Assembly: GCF_000005505.3 (NCBI RefSeq)
Contig: NC_016134.3
Span: 43,366,650-43,430,649, forward strand
Reading direction: 5' to 3'
Length of the DNA: 64,000 bases
From: Brachypodium distachyon
Taxonomy: Eukaryota; Streptophyta; Magnoliopsida; Poales; Poaceae
Under the pieces are notes generated by a model, which was not told the origin of the DNA, did no database searches, and saw only the letters and a list, made by a program, of their open reading frames with translations. The position numbers and the translations under genes were made by a program. Of the stretch, positions 9,239 to 19,054 are shown piece by piece (position 1 is the stretch's first letter; every line of letters starts with the position of its first letter).

Positions 9239-9826
9239 CTAGTGTGCCTGCAGGAACGCCGGCAGCGGCAGAGGAATCGTGCCGGCCCGGCGAGGGAAGA
9301 AGGCAGTTGGCATCGGCAGCATGCTCGGCTCCGGAGAGCTATCGAAGAAGCTCGGCCCAGAGAAGACGGGATCCACGCTCTTCGCAGCTGCAAGCATCGA
9401 CGTCGTCTCCTCCTTCTTGGGCTCCTTGCTGATCCTCTGCTCCTTCTGCTCGCTCTCGTCCGCGCGAGGCTTCTTGTGCGCGTCCCAGCGCTCTGCGGAG
9501 CTCGCGCCGCGGCTGGGCGGCCTCTTGCCGCTGTCCCACCTCTCGCACGACGACGCCCGTCCGGGCTTCGTGCTGCCGCCGCCGCTGCTGATGCTTCCCT
9601 GGCTTGAGGACGACGAGGACGTGCTGCTGCTGCCGCTGCTGATGGGCTTCTTGTTGATGTCCCAACGCGCGCAGGAGTCGGCGCGGCCGGGCTTCGGGTA
9701 CTTGGGATTGGAGGCCGTCGGCGGGATGATGACGATGCAAGGCGTCGTGCTCCTCGGCGGGGTCGGGAGGAGGCCGGGGAGAAGCGCCGCGGCAGCCTTG
9801 GCCGTCGCTCGCTCAACGGACGCCAT
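9239..9826 (-). CDS. PNRC-like protein (putative decapping cofactor family)
   Basis: Intronless gene for a 195-residue, Ser- and basic-rich protein. Residues about 155-177 (FSGPSFFDSSPEPSMLPMPT) fit the proline-rich nuclear receptor coactivator (PNRC) signature, a short linear motif linked in animals to mRNA decapping; the plant role is not read from sequence. Three repeats of the form S(C/A)xRWDxxK(K/R)P lie at about residues 51-61, 93-103 and 110-120. The start at MASVERA was preferred over the upstream in-frame ATG at 9955 because that ATG falls inside a TATA-like AATAAATAT stretch. It lies between two acidic-family genes on the opposite strand. Confidence 0.78.
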   Translation of the reverse strand: MASVERATAKAAAALLPGLLPTPPRSTTPCIVIIPPTASNPKYPKPGRADSCARWDINKKPISSGSSSTSSSSSSQGSISSGGGSTKPGRASSCERWDSGKRPPSRGASSAERWDAHKKPRADESEQKEQRISKEPKKEETTSMLAAAKSVDPVFSGPSFFDSSPEPSMLPMPTAFFPRRAGTIPLPLPAFLQAH

Positions 9827-9952
9827 CGAAATCGATTCGAAGGTCTTCTTGTTCTTGATCCGAGTGCGCGCGGCCGGGGATCGATCGAGGAGAGATGTGC
9901 TCGACGGGGAACGATCGATGATCTGATGGGGCTGTGGGAATTGAGTTGGGTC

Positions 9953-9963
9953 CATATTTATTT
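9953..9963 (-). promoter_or_regulatory. TATA-like box of PNRC-like gene
   Basis: On the minus strand the sequence reads AATAAATATGG about 130 bases before the chosen ATG. Confidence 0.5.
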
Positions 9964-10201
9964 CTCCAAATTCGCCCCTCCCTCCACGCGCATGAGACAC
10001 CGTCTCGGACTCGAGAATGCCCATCTCCCGCTGTCCCGCGCGCACCGTCGTTCCGTGAAGCAGAGAGCAACAGCCGAGACTCCGAAATGGACTCCAATTC
10101 GTATTACTGGATTACAAGTCAATCCGATCTGTAGGCGCTGTCTTTGTCCGTGTCTGGACGACTGGACGGCCAAAGGGGGTAAAACAAAACGATTTCTTGC
10201 C

Positions 10202-10306
10202 GGACTCGGATACGAGAACCGCACGTACGCGCTTTCTCTTGCAGATTTCCATGTATAACCCCTGCACGGACCCTGCGCTAGCTCCCCGACCGATCCGCCT
10301 ATATAT
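10202..10306 (+). promoter_or_regulatory. Acidic-family promoter block, gene 2
   Basis: GGACTCGGATACG at 10202-10214 and TATATAT at 10300-10306; AAACACAAGCGTAG in the leader echoes AAACACAAGCAAAC of gene 1. Confidence 0.65.
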
Positions 10307-10397
10307 GTCTTGTGCTCTCGATCTCGTCGATCCATCTCGATCAAACACAAGCGTAGGTGCCATCGAAAGCAAGAAATTAAAGCAAGCGCTCAGGCAG

Positions 10398-11144
10398 ATG
10401 GATCTTGATCTTGGGATGGATCAGATGGAGGGGACGCAGGATGAGGCGCCTTTCTCGCCGTCGCTGCCACCGCCACCGTCGTCACCTCCTTGCATGATCT
10501 GGGACGAGGACCAAATCTTGTTAGACCTGCTGGCGGCGCCGGATGGACATCTTGCCTGGATCCCATCCGACGTGCCGGCGGAGCTGCCGCCGCTGTACGA
10601 CGAAGAAGAATATGACTGCTACATGAACTTCGTGGCGCAGCAGCCTTTCTTCGCGGTGGATCAAGAGGCTGACGACGTGATGCCGCAGCCGCAGCCGTTC
10701 GTCGGGCCGGATCCAGAGGACGACGGCGTGCACCCGCAGCAGCAGCAGTTCATCGCGCTCGCGCAGCCGGAGGATCATGAAGCAGGTCACGACGCCGTCG
10801 TCGCAAACAACGAGCAGCCGCCGCTGGATGGAGACCAACATCACAACGGGAACCAAGAGGATCAGTGGATGGAGCAGGATGAGTATCAGGGCGACATGAA
10901 TCTCGGCGAGTACTTGATGGAGCCGGATGAATATCAAGGCGATGTCGACGACCAGCACTTGTTCATGGCGCAGGATGAAGACGGTCAGTACATGAAACGG
11001 TTTCTTGACCCGGTCGACGACGGCCAGTACTCCTTCTTCCTGGCGCAGGATGATGAAGATGACGACGGTGGCTTGATGCGGTTTCTTGACCTGCTCGCCC
11101 AAGAACTGGGACCAGAACCAGATGTTGGAGCGATTCAGCCATGA
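10398..11144 (+). CDS. Small acidic proline-rich protein, member 2
   Basis: Unrecognised family; 248 residues, intronless, very acidic. It shares with member 1 the start context (CTTGATCTTGGGATGGA), a Pro-rich lead, the WDEDQILLDLLAAPD motif and PQPF / QQQFIALAQPE units. Its C-terminal half adds a repeated acidic unit with MEQDEYQGD, MEPDEYQGD and LFMAQDEDGQYM. The first ATG after the TATA box (10300) is at 10398; an ATG at 10416 aligns with the starts of members 1 and 3 and would give 242 residues. The longer open frame back to 10197 overlaps the promoter and is rejected. The 3' UTR (ATGTTTGGGTTGGCTACCCGATTAAG, near 11288) is shared with member 1. Confidence 0.7.
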   Translation: MDLDLGMDQMEGTQDEAPFSPSLPPPPSSPPCMIWDEDQILLDLLAAPDGHLAWIPSDVPAELPPLYDEEEYDCYMNFVAQQPFFAVDQEADDVMPQPQPFVGPDPEDDGVHPQQQQFIALAQPEDHEAGHDAVVANNEQPPLDGDQHHNGNQEDQWMEQDEYQGDMNLGEYLMEPDEYQGDVDDQHLFMAQDEDGQYMKRFLDPVDDGQYSFFLAQDDEDDDGGLMRFLDLLAQELGPEPDVGAIQP

Positions 11145-12047
11145 AGAGGAACAAGACTAGTACAAGACTACGAGGAAGGAGGAGCCGTGGTCACAGCTGC
11201 CACGTACTGGATCGGGGTATGCTAGTTATTGTGGGTACTCCAGTAGTTAATTAGCAATGGCATCTGTACTTGATTTGATCTTAGTTATGTTTGGGTTGGC
11301 TACCCGATTAAGCTAGTTAGACAGCCATGGATTGGCGCAAGCTTGTTGTGAATTAATTGTGATTGCAATCTTGTATTTATGTCATGTGTTATCTCAGATT
11401 TGGATGCCAAAAATTGTGCTAGCATGTAATTCATTTCCAGATAATTCATTTTCAACGTTACGAAATTCCCCCCACCATGCATGCACCATTTGGTTTAATT
11501 TCCTGCTGCAGGTAGGTGAAATTATTTCAACATTCAAAAATTTAAGCTGCCAAAACACAACCTGGCATAGGCCAACGCCATGAACAACACCGACGGGCTT
11601 TGGCCATATTCAGCTAATTTTCACATGTTCTGTTACACATCCAACTTACAACTAGCTTCCGACTTGATTAAAAATATTTTGAATTTTACTGAATCGTGTG
11701 GGATGGATGCTAGAAATAACAACACCACCAAGAATCAGTATCTCACGGCCAATCTGATTACATAGGGTCGACTTTTGCCCATGGAACTCAGTGACTCGAT
11801 CACGAGGTTTATAGCTGAAAAAATAAATCACACCTTTGAAAACAACAACCAAATCACACAAAGATCTTGTTTTTTCATAACACTAAAATACCTATTTATT
11901 GCATAGAAACAATTATTACATCTTCAAGAAGGAGAGGTAAAATGCTACGGGGAGGGGAACTAAACCTCCTACTAATGAGATTACACAGCCAAATCACACA
12001 AAGATCTTGCTATTCCTACAAGTTCCCACGGCATGAATCGCTCCAGC
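11145..12047. other. Spacer between acidic genes 2 and 3
   Basis: AT-rich; holds the member 2 3' UTR and a short repeat ATCACACAAAGATCTTG at about 11850 and 11993. No gene is seen. Confidence 0.5.
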
Positions 12048-13903
12048 CTACATGAATTGCTCCAGCCTCTGGTCCAAGGGCAACAGCGACCACGCCACGA
12101 ACCGTTTCATGTCCTCTTCGTCTTCATCGGACACCGATCAGGCCCTCAAGATATTCACCCGGTTCTTCCACGACCATGCCGTCAATATTCATCCGGCTCC
12201 TCGTCTCCATCCAGCTGCGGCTGATGGTTTACGCCGTGATCTCCGTGGTCAGCAGGCGGCGGCGCGATGAACGCCTGCGGCTGCGGGTTCACGCGGTTGT
12301 CGTCTTCATCATCCGGCGCGACCGACGGCTGCTGGTGTAAGGAATTAATCTTGTCTAGTTCGAATAGTACTGGGTAGGATTAGTTTTATGGATTACTAAT
12401 CCTTGTAGGTCTAGTCCTACCTAGTTGGACGTGTATATATACACATCCAAGGATGCAAGCTTGTAACGTGGAGTTGTAAGAGATATTGAGATAAGAAATA
12501 AAGAAAAGCACGACAGGTGCCTTTGGCCAAATAATTCGGTGATCGTCGTCGTGTGCGAGTGCATCTTCATGTGGTTGATTCTCGGGAAAACCCAACATTT
12601 GGTATCAGAGCGAGGTCAGAGATTTGAAGACGCGCTTGCCCCGGGGAGGCGATGTGCTAGCGCCTCGGGGCGGGCAACGTTGGCGAAACAACGTCCGCAG
12701 ATGAGAGCGGGAAAGGTGGCGGAGCAGCGTCCGCGGATCAGGACGGGCAAACGGTGGCTGTGCGCGGAGGAGTGTTCAGTGGATTGGATCGATCAATCGG
12801 TGGAGCGACGTTTAGCAGATCAGATAGGACTATCGTCGCAGTGGACCGATCTCCTAGTAATGAGAGATCATCCTGATCGTCGGAAAGTACTCGACATCAG
12901 GTCAAGCTGCGTATGTACGTCCAGGTCAGCGTCTGTGAGTCGTGGTTTTGTCCAAGTGCTTGTCTGTATGGGACTCTGTTGCAGCGGAAGTGCATCACGG
13001 TCGAAAAGCTGTCTGGTGAGGTGTATCACTGAGGGCGAAGGACGTGCGTGCAGACAAGGTGGCGAGTGGTCATCTGTGTGTCTCGGCGAGGAGATAAAGC
13101 TCAAGAGTATTGTGAGGTGGTAACCAGTGATGAGTCTCTTCAGTAAGGCCATGTTCCCTGCATGAGACTATGTTATTAGTCGCATGTGGATGTTTTACGC
13201 TAGAAGTGGACGGTGTTGTTACAGGGTGTACGGTGTAGTGCACAAGGTTAGCATGGCTGGAAGTCAAGATCATACGTTGAGCTGAGTTGGGAAGTCGTGA
13301 AGCTGCGATTAGTCAAGATCAGAGGAGCACGGAAGACACAAGTCAAGATTAGGAGGAGATTGTTAGGAGTTAATCTTGTCTAGTCTGAATAGTAATAGGT
13401 TTGGGTTTTGGCAAGTGTTGCCGGTGAGTTCAAGTAGAATTAGGGTTATGGATTACTAATCCTTGTAGGTCTAGTCCTAACTAGTTGGACGTGTATATAT
13501 ACACATCCAAGGATGCAAACTTGTAACGTGAAGTTGTAAGAAATATTGAGATAAGAAATAAAGAAAAAGATGCCTTTGGCCAAATAATTCGGTCATCGTC
13601 GTCGTGTGCGAGTGTATCTTCATGTGATTGATCTTTGGCCAAACTCAACAGCTGGTTCATGTAGTAGTAGTAGCATCAGTAGTATGAGCAGTCATCTTCT
13701 TCGCCCTGCTATGGCTCCGGCTCCGGCACCGGCAGGCCGAGTTGGCCCCAGTAATCGTCGTCGGTGATGCCGTGATCTTCTTCTTCGTCCGGTCCCAGCA
13801 GGTCTGAGAGGATCTGATCCGGGGTCAAGGTGAATTGGTCCCAGCTGCAATCGGGTGACCACGATGGCGCCGAGAACGGCCCTTCCTCTAGCGTGTAGTC
13901 CAT
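12048..13903 (-). pseudogene. Acidic protein member 3, split by an LTR element
   Basis: The 5' part (13903-13656) starts at the family context (TTGATCTGGGATGGA) and encodes a protein with CSWDQFTLTPDQILSDLL, but hits a TAG at 13711-13709 after 64 codons. Family-like sequence continues past the stop (EEDD, then YMNQ) to 13656. After the LTR element (12336-13650) it resumes: QQPSVAPDDEDDN, NPQPQAFIAPPP and PDEY, followed by stops and frame changes, ending near 12048. Both halves join exactly at the 5-base target duplication. The gene is dead through a stop, frameshifts and the insertion. Confidence 0.82.
12336..13650. mobile_element. Short non-autonomous LTR retrotransposon (TRIM-like)
   Basis: Complete 1315-base element. 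The left LTR is 12336-12597 and the right LTR 13361-13650, both opening TGTWAGGAATTAATC-like and ending CAACA. The right LTR has about 30 extra bases near 13400-13435. A primer-binding site TGGTATCAGAGC (12600-12611, initiator tRNA-Met type) follows the left LTR and a purine tract AGGAGGAGA (13351-13359) precedes the right one. A perfect target duplication GCTGG flanks it (12331-12335, 13651-13655). The inner 763 bases code for nothing recognisable. LTR orientation is on the plus strand, opposite to the host pseudogene. Confidence 0.93.
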
Positions 13904-14058
13904 CCCAGATCAAAGATCGATCTGATCTGCCTGCGCGCTCTGATCTGTTTGCTTTCTTTCTTTCGATCGCACCTAAATTCTCAAGGATCGATTGAGGACG
14001 AGGACCACGTTGTGATGATGAGGGAGCTATACAGAGAGATGTGCAAAGGGCGTGCGTG

Positions 14059-14071
14059 CGTATCCGAGTCC
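14059..14071 (-). promoter_or_regulatory. Acidic-family promoter motif, pseudogene 3
   Basis: GGACTCGGATACG read on the minus strand, about 155 bases before the pseudogene ATG. GGCCGTGACGTAC lies further upstream, as at gene 1. Confidence 0.6.
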
Positions 14072-14301
14072 GGTACCAATTCGAACCCAACCCAGCAACC
14101 GACACGTCCGTCCGTACGTCACGGCCTGCTGGCTCTCGACGTACATTAAGTGGTTGCCTGCTTAGCGCAAGGGTAATTCCATCATCACTTGCTGGCTAGC
14201 TTAATTAATTTGTGGCCTTATTAACTCAAAGGCAGCTGACACGTCGAAGAAGAAGAGCAACAAGACTCAAGAGCATATTGCTCAGGACTCGGGAGTGATC
14301 A

Positions 14302-14943
14302 TCAGTTCATGGGCGTCGGCGGCGGGGTGAGCGCCGCTTTGAGCTTCAGCACGGTGGGCACGTCGGTCTTGAACGACTTGGCCAGAACGGCGTCGTCGAT
14401 GTCGGTGCCGAAGACGACGGAGGGCACGTTCACGGTCCCCGCGAAGGCGCTGCCGAACGCCGAGAACGCGACGGCGAGGATGTTCCCCGGGTTGTACTGG
14501 TAGTGCACGAGGCCCTTGGGGAACACGAACATGTCGCCCGCGGCGAGGTCCTTGGCGTAGAGCTTGCCGGCGGTGTCGATGAAGCCGACGGAGAGCGCGC
14601 CCTCGAGGAGGAAGAGCAGCTCGGAGGCGCGCGGGTGGGTGTGCGTCGGGTTCACGGTGCCCGGCGGGAACCTGAGCTTTGCGTACGACACGCTCTGCCC
14701 GTCGAGGGCAGGGAACTGCGCCATGGAGGCCTTGAGCACCGAGAAGGTCATCAGCGGCGGTAAGGGAAAGGCGAAGCCCGTGTAGGTGAAGAAGTCGCCG
14801 GTGATGTTCGTCGCCGGTATGCCTGGGATGTAGGTCGGCGCCACGAAGTCGGTCAGGATGTCCGGGTCGCCGGCCACCACGGCCATTGGCGCCGCCGAGA
14901 CCAGTACCGCGAGCACCACAAACACCAATTTGATGGACGCCAT
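14302..14943 (-). CDS. Germin-like protein (GLP4)
   Basis: Intronless GLP of 213 residues. Signal peptide to about residue 25; metal ligands His101, His103, Glu108 and His147 are intact in both germin boxes. No Cys. The start MASIKL was chosen because the TATA box is at 15023-15029; the open frame further upstream begins with GTG and lies in the promoter. Protein and 3' UTR are closest to GLP3. On this strand it is followed by the member 3 acidic pseudogene, giving the same GLP then acidic gene order as GLP3 and member 1. Confidence 0.94.
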   Translation of the reverse strand: MASIKLVFVVLAVLVSAAPMAVVAGDPDILTDFVAPTYIPGIPATNITGDFFTYTGFAFPLPPLMTFSVLKASMAQFPALDGQSVSYAKLRFPPGTVNPTHTHPRASELLFLLEGALSVGFIDTAGKLYAKDLAAGDMFVFPKGLVHYQYNPGNILAVAFSAFGSAFAGTVNVPSVVFGTDIDDAVLAKSFKTDVPTVLKLKAALTPPPTPMN

Positions 14944-15944
14944 TAGATCCTCAGATGTTTTGTTGAGAAGCTTATCACTAATGCTTGTGGTTTTGTCGAT
15001 GAACGAGTGAGGATGCACTAGAATTTATAAGCAGCCCGATAAATTTCCTTTCCTTTGGGTGGGAACTGGAGGAACCGAACCAAGGAGATGCTTTATCTGT
15101 TCTTGCTGTGTCCGTTGTGAGTTGGGAGAGACAACACAACCAGCACACAACAGCCTGCTCCTCGAATGCATCAAGGGAATTCATTGTATCCTGGGTGAAG
15201 CTGACATCCATGATGAGCTGATATATTCTGTGCGGTTGTCTTTTTAAGCAGCTCTGAAATCGTTGTTTTTATTTTGGAAGAGAGATGAAGATAATTAAAT
15301 TTGCATGTATGAATGTTTTCACACGAAGCATGACCTTGAACATGCACAAAGTTCTGCTTAAGTCGCCTTACTAAATAAATGACACAGTTAGCACACCTTG
15401 AGATGCAGAAAGTTCTGCTTTAGTTGCCTTGCTAAACTGAGCAAAAGATTTGAAATAAAACAAAAATGTATCTGGTGTCCATTGAGGAACTCCGGAAATA
15501 AGGTGACGAGAGCAAATTTGGCAGCAACCTTGCTGTAGGGGTAGCAAAAACTACCTTAATCACGAAATCACTCACAAACAGCATCACCTCAAGTTCACAT
15601 CCTACGAAATCAGGGCTCACAGCATTTGACAAAATCATGATAACTCAATGCCTCAGATAACCCCGTTATCTACATAGCCTCAATTTTTAGTTAACTGTCT
15701 GGACTGACCAGACATTGATAAAACATGCAAACATGACAGCAACGGATTCCAAAACAATCTGATAGATTTGACTGCACTGAAAACATCATCTTAAAATTGT
15801 ACCAAAATCTAAGCATTCAACATTACTTGCATGAGTGCATGACACAACACCGACAAAGTGCTTCGCTGAAGATAAATAAGCTTCAATATAACAGCAACAT
15901 CCTAGTCTACTAGACTAGAAAACAGCGACTGGACACATAAGTGA
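14944..15944. other. Spacer GLP4 promoter to RPS25 3' end
   Basis: Holds the GLP4 5' UTR, its minus-strand TATAAAT (15023-15029) and the RPS25 3' UTR. Otherwise nothing recognised. Confidence 0.55.
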
Positions 15945-17256
15945 TCAAGTGTTTGTCGCCCTGGTGAAGATCTGCTGGCTGGAATGGATTGATACCATCC
16001 TGATGAGTCCCCTCTCCATCAGGTCCTTGATAGCCCTGCGAGCCAGAGACCCATTGATCTGCAGATAAGATAAATATATATTTAAGTTAGATGGTCAAGA
16101 CATGTAGCCAATAGCATTTTAATACTCCTACCACAGATGATGCACTAACATAAAGTGCAGAAACATGTGGATGATGCAAGTTAAACTAATTAAATTGATC
16201 CGACTGCAACCACAGTCCAGTAGTAAACAAAATGAGATATAGATGCACATGCAAGAGAACTACAACATAATTCTAAATTCCATTAACAATTTAATGAACT
16301 AAAGGTTGGAATACGTTCAGAGCACTCAGCAAGCACAAAAAACATGCATACTAATATTCAAAATAGCCATCAAATTTGGATGCCAAGAGGCGACAAGTTC
16401 TTGACGTGTTCATCAGCATCATCCAACTGCACTAACTCTTACATGATTCCAAATTACTGGAAACACTAGTGGCTGCAATTTATAACATGATGGAAATATC
16501 ACATTTCAACTTACAACTCAAACAAATGGGTATACCAAATCAATTGCACCCTATCTCCAACAACTAGGCATACAAAGAGATATTTGAGGACCAGCCATGT
16601 AGTAAATCAAACATCACTGTACAACAAAGCAACCAACATTAAACGGGACATGTAGTCAATATGTAACGCAACTAATTGTTCTATGCTACAGAGCATCTTG
16701 GTGTGCCAATAGAAGTTAATCTCGGTGCACCCCAAAACAAGAGTAATTGGTCTAAAAACAGCAGATCGCCTTCACAGGAGAAGATTTCCCCAAATATCAT
16801 ACATCACACATAGATTCTGCCATCGCGATACATCATTGGCAAGATCACGTACCCTGAGGCGCTCGGATAGGACGGACGGGGTGATCTGCTTGTACTTGGG
16901 GACCTCAGTGAGCAGCTTGTCGTAGGTGGCCTGGTCGAACAGCACCGCGTTGTTCACCTTCTCCTTTTGCTTTCCCTTGCTCCACTTCTGCAACCCCGCA
17001 CAAACACAGCACATAAAAACTCGATGAGAAGGCGCGAGACAGCAATCAGAGTCGAATCAATCAGGGAGGGAGAGAGGGACAGCGGGATTTGACCTTCTTC
17101 TTCTGCTTGCCACCGCCGGACTTGGCGGGCTTGGAAGACGGCGGCGGGGCCTTCTCCTTCTTCGGGGCCTGCGGAGAACAAGCGATGGGGTCAGTACGCA
17201 TCCAGGCTGCAGCAGCTGCTGCCCTGCGGGTAGATAGATGCAAGCATACGTACCAT
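15945..17256 (-). CDS. RPS25: 40S ribosomal protein S25 (eS25)
   Basis: Component of the small ribosomal subunit near the decoding head. Four coding exons: 17256-17254 (ATG only), 17168-17094, 16987-16853 and 16058-15945, all GT-AG. They join to exactly 108 residues, the usual plant length: a Lys-rich N-terminal tail ([25 protein letters not shown]), the core [20 protein letters not shown] and [14 protein letters not shown], then [20 protein letters not shown] and the end FTRATNT. The first coding exon is a bare start codon with the intron directly after it. The promoter carries a telo-box and GGCCCA elements, as is typical for plant ribosomal genes. Confidence 0.97.
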
Positions 17257-17385
17257 GGCTGAGGTGGTGCGCCGGAGGGAGGTACGCGAAGCAACGAAGA
17301 AGAGGAGGAGCCGGCGGCGGAAGGGAGGAAGGCCGAAGGAGAAGAGATGGATGCGATGTGGAGGAGTAGGTATATGAGTTGGAGG

Positions 17386-17429
17386 TTAGGGTTTTTCAGT
17401 GGGCCGTGGTGGGCTGTTTGGGCCGGGCC
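17386..17429 (-). promoter_or_regulatory. Telo-box and site II elements of RPS25
   Basis: On the minus strand AAACCCTAA (17394-17386) is preceded by GGCCCA-type site II motifs (17401-17429). This pair is a known signature of plant ribosomal protein promoters and stands 130-175 bases before the ATG. Confidence 0.75.
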
Positions 17430-18932
17430 GCATTAGGTTTCCCGAGGGGGAATGTATATTCACCTCTACATCCCTTTGAAAGTTTCCTTGTTGCAGAAGC
17501 CATCTCCGTGTATGTGTGCAAACTAATTTGCATATCCTGAAGGGTGTAAATTGAAAAGAGGCAGAGTCGCTGGCCATATAGTGTGAGGAGAGGACTGCTG
17601 CCAGTGCAGGATTTGTTTCGCCGTGGGAGAGAGAGAGAGAGGAGCATGGAGAAGAGAAAGCAAGAGCGAGAGAGAGTTCATCGTCTCCTAGGGTTTCTCG
17701 CGACGATGGCGGCGGCGGCGGCGACGGCTACGGCCTCCAGGTCGGTGGCCAGGGAGGCGGCGAGGTTCGTGCAACGCAGGTTCTGGTCCTCCGGCGGCAA
17801 GGTGCTCGGCGAGGAGGAGAAGGCCGCCGAGAACATCTACATCAAGGTATCGCCATCCCTCCCGCTCCCTTCTCTCTTCCTGTGTCTCTGATCGTGGCTG
17901 TAATGCGATTCAATTAGGCAGTTCATCAGGTGTTGCAGTTTAGAGTTGCTATGCCGCTCTGTCTGTGTGAGGCGCGTGCTCGTGTTGAGATACCCAAGTG
18001 TTGTGATTTTTATTGGTAGGTCGCGATGTTATGGTCATATGGTGTAGGTACAGGAAGATTGTGTTGGTGAGGGCTTAAACCCTCATGTTTTGACTGTGTC
18101 CAGGTGTCATACTCTGTGTTGGTCCGATTTTGGTTGGGATATACTCTGGTTGTTCTGTTACTCTGATGGCTTTTGAAATTGTGGGTTGCTTTGTTTCGGA
18201 AACTTCCTAAGGTCATGTCTGATTATTGTTGTGGTATGATTATTGTCTGTAAAGATCTATCACTAGGTTCAAACTGCCATTTAAGTATGATCGCGATGTA
18301 TCATTTTTCATTAAGCTTCCTAATTGCTTCAGTTTTATGTTGTGGTTTTGTGATGGTATATTATGGAGATCTTTACAGACTTCAACATTTGGTCTGATTT
18401 ATTTTTCTGGTCATTTAGTTTTACTGTGGGGGCTATAATTGAATGTTTGCTGCCATGGGAATTTGTAGGTAGTTTTCTGTGGAGTAGTGAATATGGTTAC
18501 ATCCTAAAATTTGCACTAGTGATGCTTGGGAGTTCTGATGATACTTTTGTATGGAATACTACCTATGCTTTATATTCCTTTTTTATGATTGAGGCCTCAA
18601 GAGCCCTAAATGTTCATCTGATTGTTCTCTGGGCGTCCATCACTATTTTCTTGTAGAGAAAGTATCTATGTTTTGGAGTATATTTTTGTGTATATCTTTA
18701 AAACTATCATGAGTTTAGTTGGGTTTGGTCCCTTTTCTATAGTTGTTTAGGAAAACCACTTGTTTTTATGAGTCTATTCTGCGATTTGGTGATGGTTACA
18801 CTTTAAGATGGCTTTTGATATTTTTTTTGACCAATACACTTTAAGATGGCTCAGTATACTCTTAAATTTATGTATATGTTAATTTCTGTTTTCTTATTAT
18901 GTGCTCATTTGGAAGATGTGGTTGGTGTGATG

Positions 18933-19054
18933 GTGTGTTATTGGAAAATGTTTAGAAACTTACTGCCGGTAGCTATTTGTTTTGTTGATCATGTCTAATG
19001 ATGTGTTATTGAAAAATCTTTAGAAACTTATTGCCGGTAACTATTTGTTATGTT
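18933..19054. repeat. Tandem duplication in intron 1 of IF1-like copy 1
   Basis: TGTGTTATTG.AAAAT.TTTAGAAACTTA.TGCCGGTA.CTATTTGTT occurs at about 18933-18987 and again at about 19002-19054, about 90 percent alike. Confidence 0.65.

Noticed and set aside
9217..9816. 199-codon Arg/Ser-rich minus frame
   Set aside because: Shadow of the PNRC-like gene in another frame; low-complexity composition.
13692..14105. 137-codon minus frame over the acidic pseudogene
   Set aside because: Runs through the promoter motif and an alternate frame of the paralogue-supported sequence.
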